In this document: in pieces, positions 50,501 to 62,800 of the stretch
Layout: every line of letters begins with the position of its first letter
Numbering within the stretch: the stretch's first letter is position 1
Source of the DNA: Dipylidium caninum
Taxonomy: Eukaryota; Platyhelminthes; Cestoda; Cyclophyllidea; Dipylidiidae
DNA length: 64,000 nt
Assembly (NCBI GenBank): GCA_017562135.1
Contig: QEYB01001046.1
Location: forward strand, 4,154,001 to 4,218,000
Direction: 5' to 3'
Position numbers and translations under genes: made by a program
The notes under the pieces: model-generated
The model's database searches: none
Seen by the model: the letters and a program-made list of their open reading frames with translations, nothing else
Told to the model about the DNA's origin: nothing

Positions 50501-50746
50501 GTGGTCCTCGCATGACCGGGCCACGATAACCCATTGGAGGCATAACGGGAGGCCTCATACCAGGGCGAAATGATTGAGGCATCACAGGCCGATGAACACT
50601 TTGAGGAGGGCTGAGGATCAAGGTAATAGAAGATGTCACGATTACCTGAACATTGGCATCTGTGGTTTAGGTTGGGAGCTTTGCGAGACATCTTCCTCGT
50701 CGACATGCTCGGCAGCAGGCTCGGCGGCAACATTTTCTTCGGACAT
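44600..50746 (-). CDS. TCERG1: Transcription elongation regulator 1 (CA150), WW and FF domains
   Basis: Nuclear factor that couples RNA polymerase II elongation to splicing: WW domains bind proline-rich splicing factors and FF domains bind phosphorylated polymerase tail. Minus-strand exons: 50646-50746, 50485-50610, 49981-50450, 49087-49911, 48939-49015, 48340-48752, 48064-48274, 47818-48026, 47522-47669, 45734-45901, 45205-45588, 44864-45048, 44600-44738; 1151 aa (human 1098). An N-terminal Pro/Gly/Met-rich region is followed by WW1 (about 401-431, EEIWIENVTADGKVYYY), WW2 (about 473-501) and WW3 (about 598-627, TPWCVVWTGDGRVFFFNP). Six FF domains follow from about residue 700 to the end; FF1 contains STWDKELHKIVFDQRYLLL. 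Introns of 34 and 37 nt occur. The ATG directly follows an acceptor (TTTTTGCTAAG). Confidence 0.94.
45902..47521 (-). other. TCERG1 intron between FF2 and FF3
   Basis: 1.6 kb intron, the only long one in this gene, with donor GTATGT and acceptor TTTTTGTAG. It is AT-rich and its short open frames show no recognised domain. Confidence 0.75.
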
Positions 50747-50761
50747 CTTAGCAAAAACGAA
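50747..50761 (-). promoter_or_regulatory. Splice acceptor abutting TCERG1 ATG
   Basis: On the minus strand TTTCGTTTTTGCTAAG ends at 50747 and the start codon follows with no gap at 50746. This is consistent with trans-splicing or a 5' UTR intron. Confidence 0.55.
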
Positions 50762-52179
50762 ACGATCAGCAGAGTCGATCGATTAAAACAGTTTACTATT
50801 GTCATTTTCATTTGCCAAACTGGTTGGCAATTAGCATCCATTACGTTAAACTTCCTGGAATTTTTTAACTTTGTTTGAAGCGGGTTTGGTAGGTTATTTT
50901 GGATTATAGTTTGGACTTAATTACTCTGTTTTAGGGTCCACATTAAAGTATATTATCCAAATCCGGCTTTTTATTTATAAAAACGACATTGAAGCCCACT
51001 TGATCTACCTAACTTTTACGCGCTACACAACTGTCTTCATCTTAGACGAACAGATTTATGGGCGGATCTCTACGGATTTTACCTCGCATACCACCAATGG
51101 TCCCACCCTCTAGAGTAGATTATTGTTATACTCAACCATGCTTGAGTAATCGACTGCCTCTTTCCAGATCTGATGGATGTTAGTTCCCTGAAAAGCAAGG
51201 GAAATTTGCGACATTCCATAACATTTGTAAAGCCGTGATGTCGTTAGAGTACTGTCAATAGAAGAGATCGGTTGGGGCACTTCAGTGTAGAAGCACTGTA
51301 AAATCTGGGACTAACGCTCATTTTACAAAACTCCCCTTTTCACGTTATCAAGAGCCGTTTGGTCTTGGCAAGTGCTATCTAGCTTTTTTCCTGAATTCCG
51401 AGTAATTCGCACCCCAAGTTAGAAACTTGCCCCAGGTCCATGAAGGAACGAAACGAAGACAGCTACCAGATTGTTGTCAATCAAGCAACATTTTTTTCCG
51501 CGAAAACGCCGTCAATAAAACAGCCCCGCAGCTAGACTGTTGCTTGAGTACAATCTACTTGCTTAATCAAGAACAAAGACACTTCCTGATGTGACCTTAT
51601 TAAATCTCGTTAATTCTCCACAAAGAGGACACCGATCCAGGAGTTACTAAAACCAGATACCACGTAACACTCTAACTGAGGCATTCGAAACTAGTCATCC
51701 ACTTTGCACAAACTATTGACGTTTTCCGTTTCACCTCAAATCACGAAACTCGCTCTCGGCCATTTGACTATCTCATTAAACCCTTTCCTATAACAATCTC
51801 CGGTCCATTGTTCACTCCATAAAATACACGTCAAAAAATACCGACACTGATAATATCATAGTCACACAGTACCTCAGCTTTTATTCGGCATCTTCAAATT
51901 ACCATTTTCATTGCTACCACCAATTGCGGGAGTACACTAACGAATTGGTCAAGTGACCTTCTAAATATGGTTTTTTGTACAGTGGGCGGATCGAAGAGCA
52001 TTGACTCCCTAAAAGAACAATACCCTCAAATGCTAAAAGTAGGCAATTCCATTGGATCCGATCCACCTTATCACACACTGCCAGTAAAACGACTCATAGT
52101 GTGAAAACATTGATCAACTAAGAGGTATTACAAATAGAAATGGGGTCGTTTAAGAATTGTGACATGGAATGCGCGTACT
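50747..52179. other. Intergenic region, ALDH4A1 3' end to TCERG1 5' end
   Basis: 1.4 kb of AT-rich DNA between same-strand genes, expected to include the ALDH4A1 3' UTR and the TCERG1 promoter. It has no open frame worth reporting and no recognised repeat. Confidence 0.6.
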
Positions 52180-55100
52180 TTACTTCATATGAACTTGTAG
52201 CCAGGATCCAAATGGTTTTGTCTGGGTCTTGATAGAGATTGGTGAAGTAAAACGCAAAACGTAGTGAGGACCTCCAGCTTTGTCATTCGTTCCTTCAACA
52301 AAAGCGCAGGATATATCGTTAGTCAGAGAGAGAGAAAGAGGGAGTGAGTGAAAGAGACATTGAAAGAAATAGGAAATAGGAGTTTTTCTGGTTTCGAAAT
52401 TGTCAAATGATAGCGGGTGTCCTGCGACTTCCTCCTCCATTAACGCTGTTGTGGCGCAACGACATCGTAACCGATGCCTGTTCGCGAATCCTAATTCCTT
52501 CATTTCCGTGGCCCTAATCAAGTCGCTTTCATTTCAAAGTCAAGTAGCTGACCACTTGCAAAACTGACAGGATGAAGGTAAACATTTTTAGACGAGTAAC
52601 AGGCTTACCGGATAGACGAGCTCCACCGAAAGGCTGATTTGCCACGACCGAGCCAGTAGATTGCACATTAACGTACATATTGCCTACAGTGTCGACCATT
52701 CGGTCCTTGAAGTACTCAATGAAGGCCTCGTCTTGAGCAAACACGGAACCTAATGAAAGTATTTTTACCAGCAATGAGATGTTCGCCAGGGCGTTAGTGG
52801 ATAACGCAATCACGCCACCGACCTGTCAAACCATAGCCACTGGTCGAATCGACCAAATCGAGGGTCTCGTAAATCTCCTGGTCCCCGTAAACGTAAACAC
52901 CGACGATCGGACCGAAGATGTCGTCCTGTTTTTATGACAAATTTAGGGAGTCAACCTATCTGGCTCAGGGATCTACTTAACGGCACTAAGCGGGACAGTC
53001 ACACATCATCGAGACTGCTAATATTGGGCTCTCATCAAAATTAGTTGATAACAAAATTCGGTGATAGTAAAATGTTCAAGCACTGAGAGACTTAGGATAA
53101 GCACAAACCTCCATAACTTTGTTTTTCGGATCCGAGGTCTCGTAAATTGTCGGCTGGATGTAGAAACCGACAGATTCATCGTAAATTCCACCGGTGATTA
53201 ACTTTAAATCATCGCACCCATTTGCGTAGTCGATGTATCCGGCAATCTTTGTGAATGCCTGTAAGAACACAAAAACCCATCGAATAGCTGAGTTCTGCCA
53301 CAAAATTACCACAGTTTTTTGCCACGCAAGTATGTCCCAAGAACCATGGAAATCAGTCTTCAAAGAAAGATCTAGCACGTGCACAATGACAGAGATTCTG
53401 CGCCTTTTACTAAATTTTGGGGTATTTTCCAAAGGCTTTTATCTAATCTCATAGCATGGCGGCTTTGCGGTCGCTGCATATAAGTAAGGTCCAAGACCGT
53501 GCCTTTTACAACGTAAGCAACAATGAGTAGAAAACTAGTTGAGGCAATGTAGAAAGCCCTTAACAAGAGAAAGAACTTACAGTCTTATCAATCACAGCCG
53601 AGGTAAAGGTGTCCCTCTCCAGCGGAGAACCGATTTTAACCTGGTTCACCAGATTGACCAGTCGATCACGAATCTGCGGCCAAAGAGAACGAGGAACGTA
53701 AAGACGGCTGCAGGCGCTGCACTTCTGGCCGCTGTACTCAAAAGCGCTGCGCAGGGTGGCCATAGCCACGGTCTCGGGGCTCGCGCTCGGGTGCACGAAG
53801 TGGTAGTTTTTGCCACCGCACTCTGCAAGACATCAGACGGGACTGAAACATGCTACACCAATTCGGACAGGCTACCTATCAACCAATGTGACAGTTTAGC
53901 CAAGTTGGAAAAAGACGGATCCTCCGCATTTATCAACAACATACACGTTAAGAAAACAAAATAGACTTGCAATACGATGAGTGCAAGAGCTAGCTAGCGA
54001 AAGTTAGCTCCATTTACCATTTAGCAATGTATGGATGGATTTATACAGAGGTCGACATTAATTACCGAAAATTGAATTGTTATTCTTTTCTCAGCATAAC
54101 TTACTCACAGGCGAGAATATTACCTATCGAGGTGGAATAATCCTACTTTAAGGATGGCAGATGGGAATAGCGTTACCTACCTCCAATTGTACGAGGGTAG
54201 GTCTTATAGATTTCCAAGTTAGTCGCCAGGTTTTTCAGTATGGTACGAAAGGTTCTACCAATATAAATATAATTCAACAGGGCTGACCACTCACGTAGTA
54301 CTGCCAGTGAAATTTATACCGGAGAGCTGAGGCTCACGACTAATGACTTTACCGAATTTAGGACCGTTGGCTGGGATGAAATTAATTACACCCGGAGGCA
54401 AGCCGGCCTCTCGGAAAATCCTAAAATTAACAGATAGGAATTATTAGAATGCATAAAGACAAACTGGAATACATGCAGGCATCTCCCGTAATCCCAGCCA
54501 CTAGAGTTTGGTTCTACTTCATCAGCAAGGGCAGGGATCTCTAAGGTTTAACCCAAATGCTAAATTCAAAAAAAACCAATAACTAACTGAAAATACTTAA
54601 GGAAATTAATTTTAAACAAAAGTGCCAAGATAATATGGAGGTAAAAGGCGTTAAATACCTATAAATAAGATAATTTGAGTAAGATGCCGAATCCGAGGGC
54701 TTCCAAATACACACATTTCCCATGAGCACAGGTGCAGAAGCCAGATTGCCAGCAATTGCAGTGAAATTAAATGGTGGAAGAGCAGCCCACAAACCCTCTG
54801 TCGGTCTATAAATTAATGAATTCTCACAGTCTCCACCAGTAAGTGGTCTGTAAGCCTGTACGTCATAAGCGAATTGGACATTGAAACGAAGGAAATCCGC
54901 AAGCTCAGCAACAGCGTCGATCTCCGCTTGGAAGATGGTTTTTCCTTGTCCCAACATGGTGGCAGCTAGCATATCATAACGGTATTTTCCAGTGATTAAG
55001 TCAGCTGCTTTGAGAAAGACATTGGCGCGCCGGTCAAAAGGCAAACGTGACCATAAGACACGTGCCTTCAAGCAGGACTCAATACCTCTCATTATCTGAG

Positions 55101-55926
55101 CTTCGTTAGCCATGTGATTTTCAACAAAAGCATGCTTATTGTCGAAGGGCTAGAAAAATGAATGCAACACATCTAAGAATTATAAAACCAGAGAACTGGG
55201 AAGCCACGCCATAAATAGTCGACTACAGCAATTTAGCTTGCAATCCATTACCATTTGAAAATGATGTAATTGACAAGATAATTCAAAGAAAAAGCTAAAA
55301 TTTGAAACGCGGTCCTCGACATTTACTTAGGTATAGTAAGTAAAACCACCGTAACCACCAAAAAAACACATCTAGGTAGAGAAATAACCCCGGTACCAAC
55401 AAATGATTGCAACACAAATGGGAGAGCACGAGTAATTTATTAAGTTCTAGTTGCGAAAGATCGGGAAGGCAACATCATGTACATATGAAGACTGCAAATA
55501 ACGACAGAACTACGCAAATTATATGCATAAAGTAAAAAAATTTCAAAAATCAGCAATATTTAATTATACTAACCAAGATAGCGGAGAAATGAGAAAATAA
55601 CGCAGTTGAAATTGCTTAGAATATGGCCTTACACAAATTCTGATAACAAAAAGGAGTAATTCCGAGGAACCATTAAAAAAGGAATGCAAAGACAAAGGGT
55701 AAAATAACTCGCATAGGGGTGAATGTGGAGGACATCCGAGTGGAGTTCCTCATCATCGATGCAAATAGGTACAGAAAGAGGCGACGATGATTGCATCTTA
55801 GAAAGAGCGGACTCAAGCTTAGCACGCTCAGGGCTGCCAACAGCATAACCTAAAATTGGTTCGTTTCTGGCTATGTAGCCACGAGCAAAAAGAACTGTGG
55901 AGCGGTAAGGAGTTGCGAGGATTTTC
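52180..55926 (-). CDS. ALDH4A1: Delta-1-pyrroline-5-carboxylate dehydrogenase, mitochondrial (first exon unresolved)
   Basis: Oxidises glutamate semialdehyde/P5C to glutamate with NAD+, the last step of proline breakdown in the mitochondrial matrix. Minus-strand exons: 55713-55926, 54659-55149, 54295-54420, 54181-54254, 53581-53822, 53109-53258, 52823-52925, 52609-52749, 52180-52292; 550 codons of continuous frame (human 563 in total). Family landmarks: EPILGYAVGSPER, MLGQGKTIFQAEIDAVAEL, PFNFTAIAGNLASAPVLMGN. The catalytic Glu lies in GECGGKN and the catalytic Cys in SGQKCSACSR (TGC at 53719-53721), 34 residues apart as in human. The C-terminal NQPFGGARLSG is followed by GGPHYVLRFTSP. The exon 55713 to 55149 junction needs a GC-AG intron. 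An upstream exon must supply the start and targeting peptide. Confidence 0.93.
52323..52345. repeat. Short (AG)n tract in last ALDH4A1 intron
   Basis: An interrupted AG/GA purine run (CT-rich on the coding strand) between the last two exons of ALDH4A1. Confidence 0.7.
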
Positions 55927-56795
55927 CTAAAAACAAAACTTGGGTTAATAAACAGTCCATGTGAGTCAGCAATGGAATGAGAGTAGGTAGAACGAAAAAA
56001 GAGTACTTTTGGGCAAAAAGGGAGCTTCTTCTTAACGCAATCTAACAGCAAGCAACAACCCACTTAAACCCAATTAGAAAACTACAAATCGACCAGTATT
56101 GTAATGTTGAGCTGAATTAAGAGAAGTTATTATATCAAACATGTTACCCGAGTTGTTTAAAGTCTAACATATGTAGCAAAAACGCGACGCGGGCAAGCAT
56201 TTATAGGGGTTCTGCCAAAAAAATTAATAAGCAGCAAATGTTCATAGTTTTTCATAAGGACGACTAGTACAAATAGTATTTGATCTAATGTCAAAGTGGA
56301 GAAATTGACTCGGGTGCTTTAAAATCGCAATCATGTACTAGAATGATGGTTTTGTTCATCTGATGCGGACATTGTGCCCACTGATGAAATAAGAAGCGCA
56401 CTTTATGAGCTAGACGATATAAATTAACTGGATGATAGTGATACATAAACCCACATAAAACTCCACGGCATCCTAAACATGTCGAGACGATGGAGGACGA
56501 AATTGAATGTTTTTGCGACTCTAATAGGTCAGCGCATCGGGTTAAGGTCAAGGTACTACGTATCCCAACAAAAACAGTGAATCAGTTAAGAACAGATTTA
56601 TGCTAGAAGATAACTAAAGAATTAAATGGGCGGTTGTGTGTTTTTTGAACTAATAAGAACACAAACCTTTGCAATTGGCATTGCCTGTGGTAGTTTGTCA
56701 TTGATTTATGACGACTTTTTACGATGAAATTAATTGGGTCCCGCCACATACCATATTACTATTTACGAAAGATGAGAATCAAAAAAGTTTCCCAC

Positions 56796-56820
56796 CAATT
56801 TGGCGGACGCGGTGAAGCAT
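56796..56820 (-). CDS. ALDH4A1: Tentative first exon of ALDH4A1 (targeting peptide)
   Basis: The minus strand reads MLHRVRQI followed by one base and a GT donor (TTG then GTGGGA). The basic, hydrophobic start resembles a mitochondrial presequence. Its phase fits only an alternative acceptor in the next exon (CCGCTCCACAG, exon starting at 55894), giving MLHRVRQI joined to VLFARGY. It does not fit the stronger-looking acceptor at 55926. This remains a guess: other short upstream exons are possible. Confidence 0.25.
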
Positions 56821-59800
56821 TTCGCAGGAAATCTCTATTTTATCTCAACATAATCTTCCGTGCTCGGTGATGGCTGTATGGAGTTGAAACACATATGATC
56901 TGCATACAGAACTTCCCAGCATACTCCCTTTGTAACGTTGTTCTGACATATACCCTTACTATTACAATTACTTCTGATAGCGCTGCTGTTAATTATCAGT
57001 TATTTGAGTTTCCTGACATTCATTTACGAAAAGCATAGCTTAACACCACAATCAGTGCTGCATTTCGCAATCTCCTTGATGGTCGTCCGTCAGACCAGTG
57101 GCAACTGAACCATTATCACTCCTTATAATGCGCTAGAGTGTTGGACTTCTGCATTAATGTATTATCGTGTTTCATGACCTCTTTCTCCTGTAGTCAGCTC
57201 ATTCCTGGCGGCTCTTAGGCATAACGAGTCTGTCTTGGTTTTAAACCACCCCCAAACCCATGATAACTTTTCTCATACCAACATTTCTAATCAAATGAAA
57301 TTTATAATTAGAACCTCATCCTCTCTGTCCATGGTATGAACTTGGCGTGTGGAAACAAAATTTAACATCCTCTCTTGGGCCTCTCATTAACCCAAGGAGA
57401 CCGGTAGTGATGTGGTCCAGAAGAGTGTGAAAAATTAGCAAAAGGAATTATTTTCAGCCCTCTGTAAATTCTTTCCCTTTCCTCTATTGTCTGCGCTATA
57501 TTTCCCTGCACATAATGTTCACTTTTGATACAAAGCAAATAGTTTCAGAGTACCTCCATACATTTATTCTCTAAGCTAACTACTGCCTCCAAGTTGACTT
57601 ACCGCATCCTCCTCTGAATAAGTACAGAAATGTACTACATCTGAAGAATTTAAGTGATCATACTTCCGAAATTCTAGTCCTGGCCCAGGGATAATGTCAG
57701 TTGAAATAATGCTATTATTCAACCGTTATTTTCTATGATGTTGCAAATTGTGGTCAAGAAGGCCTCTCCTTAATCCTCAACTGGATAATTGTTTTTTGTA
57801 CACACCACTTATTCACCTAGATAAGCTAATATGATTGTTTGTGCTCTGAACATTTTGGCAACTCCTCCTGTGGGTAACAAGTGTTTAGCCATTTGCATCA
57901 TTATAAAGGCAGCACTGTTACTAGAAATGTATGAGTAGCAAATTCCAGTCCCGATGGTATCAAGTAATCGGTACTGAAGAGTTTTTCAGGCCCTCCGCAG
58001 TTGTTCCGGCAACAAATACGTGTACTCCCCCGTACATGTCATAGAGACGTTGTCTATCCATCTAAAGACAGAGGACTCTACTCCAAATCGCAATAATGGG
58101 TAAAGACGAGTGGAATTTGGCAACGTTGAAACATTCCTCTTTTAAAGGTGAAGTTATTTCGACTTATCGAAAAGTTTAATGCTGGACGGTAAGACTCTTG
58201 CAATAATCCTGCTGGTCAAGTTAAAAGTAATGCCAGAAGCAGTTATAAGACGAAAAGAAAAATTTGTGGTGTTTCAGAAAATGAAGCACTCGAATGTGTT
58301 GGAAGTAATGAGTGCTTTAGACATCAGCTCATGAATTGGCCCGCAGGACGATTTTAACAACTTCTGCTGCATGTCTGCGACTCATTCCCATAGCGAGTAG
58401 CTCGATGTCAATTCGAAGGGAGCGTAGCTTTCACCGAATCGACATTTACATGAAGCCGCATTTGTTAATGCCAGCATTGGAGGCGCATAACAAGTTGTCG
58501 ATTAGGGTGATTATTTTCCTCATAATTGTACTTTTGGCCTGTATTTCCTAAAACTTGGATGAGGAGCATCCGGACAGTGGCAGTTTCCTAAGTGAAAGGC
58601 AATTTGAAGCTCTGCGTACGTCTGCTTTAACTTTTCTCATTGGTATGAACCTGCCTCACTCACCCACCATGAGAGTGAAGAGCCAATTTAGGGCAAATTT
58701 ACTGCCTTTAAGGGTTGAGCAGTGGCCAGAAGCATTCTGCGGGGAATTAGGCGCACCAACTGTCAGGCATAAAGATAGCCCTCGGACCACCAAATGCCAG
58801 TAATTTTACTCGAAAAGGGCTGATAATGGGTCTACTGCATATGAGTCCTGCAGTTCTATTGATAGTGTGTAGAAATCCCCTCAGTAAATGGTTATGGGAG
58901 GCCAAATATTGCAGCGTGCTCGTAACACCGACTTCCCCTCACTTCGTCAGACCGCAAATATACTGCAATTGTCTTGTTGGTGCGTGTTCGGACGCCATCA
59001 TCAGCGCGAAGTCGTCTGGTGTCTGAGCACAAAGCGAGACAAATGACGTGGTAATCAAGAACGTTCGCACATTATTAGTCTGTAATCCAGTCTTCAAAGC
59101 ACCTGAGAATGCTCTTCGAAATGACTTTATAAGCAAAATAGGGCCGGTCTGTTGGACATAGCAGACTTTCCTTTGTGGTAAATCCTCTCGGTGCATCCGT
59201 AAATCTCCCTTTCTTTTACTGGAGACCACTGGAATGTAGATGGAGAGCATGTTAAGGCCGCGCGCCTACCCACCCGCAACTCCCTTTTGGGATGCCGAGC
59301 GTCTCAGCGCTCACAGAAGCTACTAGAGGGCCCGTGTGATGTGAATTTTGGCCACTGTCCACTTTGCGATATCATCATGAAACCCTTACACAGAGGACTC
59401 ATTTCACCAGTCTATTGAAAGGGTAAAGACGATTATTTGATTCAACTCATGACTCTACTTCTCACTTTTTGGGGAAACCACTCTCAAAGCACATTAACTT
59501 ACCGCCTTCTCCAGTTAGTGCTCACCTACTTGGGGTACGAGTAAGTGCGGAGGAGACTCGATGAAAATCCCACGGTAAGACGTCCTCGGATTGCCCTCTT
59601 GCGATACCTCTCTCATAAAACGCGATGAAGCAGTTCGGAACTTTGAGGGAGTGCCTTCCCCCCTAACTGAGCCGCTTGCTGCTCTGTTCCAAGTCGATGA
59701 AATTTAAATGGCATTTCGCCTCCGGAGGCTGTCTCACTGGCTTGAACCTACAGAACCCCGTTTAACGAGATGCGGCAACAAGGGCAGTGTTATGGGTTAC

Positions 59801-62800
59801 CACGGCAGGCGGTAGTTGTGGCGATGTTTATTTCCTTTTCTCTGAGGTGCTTTCTGAAGAATGAATCGTGCCAAAAGCCTTGCATCCGCATAATTTCTGT
59901 TAGGTGGAAAGTATTCAAAAATAGTGCCCATTGAAAACCCCCGGGTAGTTTCCACTGGAGCCAATGTAGGTGGGAAGTAAGGTTTCTCGAGGAGATGGGA
60001 TTGCGCTCCTATCACCATTTGCACCATGACTCACGAGAGCATTATTCCATTAACTTCCAAGGTAGCTCTTCTCTTGGGTTATTCTGTGACATTTCAATGA
60101 CTTTCTCGGCCACTTTATCAACGGGAGAGTGCCAAAAGATTCCCGTGGGCAGAGGAGTCAGGTAAGGGCTCAGCCCTATCCTTGGTGAATGAGAGGAGCA
60201 AAGGAAGGGGCAGGAGTACCATCCTGCCACGAGTTAAAGATTGACTAGCCAACGTGGTTGGTACAGAAATTCCTCACATATTGGAAAGGAATGGAGAGCT
60301 GTATGAGGTTGGAGACGCTTCCTCCTCCCCCTCGTCCCACCTGCCGCAGCTCGAGGTTCTCGCACCGCACTCCCCCACGCAGACAGACGCGGTGGCGTGT
60401 TTCTGCCCGCTACCACTGCGATGAAGGACTGCGGGTCGCTGGCGGCGCTGGCGACGGGGAAAGAAGGTCTCGTGGGGACTGTAGTGCTACGGCCCCTGTC
60501 TGAGAGATAAGTGGACGCTTATTTTGTTGCGAGATTACGAGCTACGTCTGTGCTGGTGCTGCCAACTGGGTGCAACTAATTACGCTCTGAGATTTCAGCC
60601 TCCACATGTTCCCCTTGGAAACATTTATCATTTCAAAGGCCGACAGTACATACGCTCCTCCCTATCATCATTTTGCCACACTGCCTGTAGAGCATGCTTT
60701 CAGGGCTACGAAATGAAAGGCCTGACCACAAGACGCGCAACATCCAACTGAGGCGACCCAGTGAAATGGAGGCTGGAGCACGTGTCCTATCAACTGCCTC
60801 TCAGCAGCTCATGTGTTTTTTTTTGACTACAAAATGACAGATTAAAGAATGCAGAGGCGGAATTGTCGGAATTGATATAAGGACCTTCCCACTTATTTTT
60901 TTAATTGTTAGAGGACTCGGGCTGCTGTTAGGCCCAATGCAGGCCTTTCTTCTTAACATCTGATTTACCGACGAGTAACCTGAAGTGTACAATCCAGACT
61001 TGGTGATTCGGATCTTAGCTGCTCTACAAACAATGTTTATTTCACCAAAATTACTATTAAAACTTACTACGGGAAAAGATCGGTTCTCCCGTAGGTGATG
61101 CTTGTGCGAAAATTGGGGAGCCTGCTGCGCGGCCCCTCCACTCGCGCTATCGTCACTCTCTCCCTCGGCTGACAAATGACGGCGTCTCGTCAATAGTCCC
61201 AGCACAAGTCTGTTGTCGCCACCGCTACCAACGCACGCAGAGGTAATTGACGGCGAAGATGTCTCCGTGACAGACACAATCTACTCAGACCACACCGGGT
61301 TTCGTCGAGCACACAATTTCCGGCTCTGTGTCGTGGGATTTGGTCTAACGGGCGAGCTTTGGGAGCACAATGTCAACTCTCCAGTTCTCAAAATGTTACA
61401 TGATATCTACTTTTTTTTCACAGGAGATATTCTTGATGAAAGGCTTCTTACCGGCATTTACTTAACGGTGTCGAGGAAGTAGGTGGTGGAAGTTTGCGCC
61501 CGCCCCTCTTGACTGCGACATCCAGGCGGCATGTGGCCGCCCACTGTTAAGTACTGCTGCCACCCGCACCTCGTCCCTCGTCCCTCGTCCGGCTTCGCTC
61601 TCGTCGAGCCTTGCCTCCTCGTCAGAATCTGTCCGAACGCGGCCGGGTACGGGTGGCCCAGGACTCACGGAGGCGAACCCTCAAGTGGGTTCACTAGGAA
61701 AGAATCTTGTCGGAGGAAGGCGCATGGCTGTGCCGTAACGAAACTCCTGCTCCCGTCTACATTATGAACAATCAGGTGGAAACCTTCCTCGTTTGTGCAC
61801 CATTTGTGACATTCACCTCCTCTCCTCCGTACCACAACCATATTCAGCCGCGAGGGGCTTTCCCCCTTGCGTTTTAGGGTGCGCACCTTCTTTCCTCATT
61901 GTGGACGCCTGCAAGCCATTAACAATAACAGCGACGTCCGATTCTTCTGCGCCTCTTAGGACATCCGCGTTAAATGCAGTTTTACCATCACACGCGACTT
62001 GTGTCGAGAGAAGAGAGGCGCCCATAACAGTCCTAATTCGACAGAAGTTCAAGACATTCCCTGTTACACTCGGCATAGGCGGTGGATATCAGTCCAGGGA
62101 CCACCATCGAAGGTTCCGCTGTCAGGAGTGCGTTCGAGGAGATTCTGGTTGCCACTCCTGGCAAAGGACAATAAACTGGTGAGCCTGGGCCATACAGCAA
62201 GCATATGATACGCAAATTAAAGAGGAAACAGTACGACATGGCAAAGAAAAAAGCCAGCGGTCCTCCCGCGGGGGACACCCCCCGACTGGGTCTGCACCGC
62301 GTGTGCCGATGTGCGCAAGCACTGAGCTTCGTGATGCCAAAATGGCCTGCCACCGTCCTACCTAGCTTGAGTAAAGTAAGAAAGGGCAAATCCGAGATTG
62401 GTAGCTGGTCTAGCAGAGGAGAGACGCGGCGGAGAGCGGTAAGGGGGAGAGGTGCAGCCACCGACGTGTGGGGCGAACTTGGAGGGCCACGGCAGGTACT
62501 CCGCCGACAATGAGAAAAAGCGTGAAGATGTTAGCTGAAAGTGTTTGTTGTCCTCCAATCCAGGCATCGCATCACCAGCACCCCAATTTCTCTAGACCCG
62601 CCGTGCTTTTGAGTACGAGAACGGAGCCATCCGCACATTAGGTTGGCTGGTTAAGTGGAAATGACAGTGAGTTAGTGGATTAGTATTTGGATGTCGCATC
62701 TATGTTGGCGAGAGATTCTAAGGCGGAGAGGAAAAGTGGACACTAGGCAGAACTTTGCGGGAGCGTCCATTTTGATAGCTGACTTCTTTCAAACGTTTCC

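Noticed and set aside
58336..58551. A 71-codon + frame ending in a hydrophobic segment resembling a membrane anchor
   Set aside because: Hydrophobic ends are common in AT-rich chance frames, and there is no family resemblance or conserved start context.
61213..61482. An 89-codon + frame in the right flank
   Set aside because: No recognised domain, no splice context, and it crosses a T-run; insufficient support for a gene.
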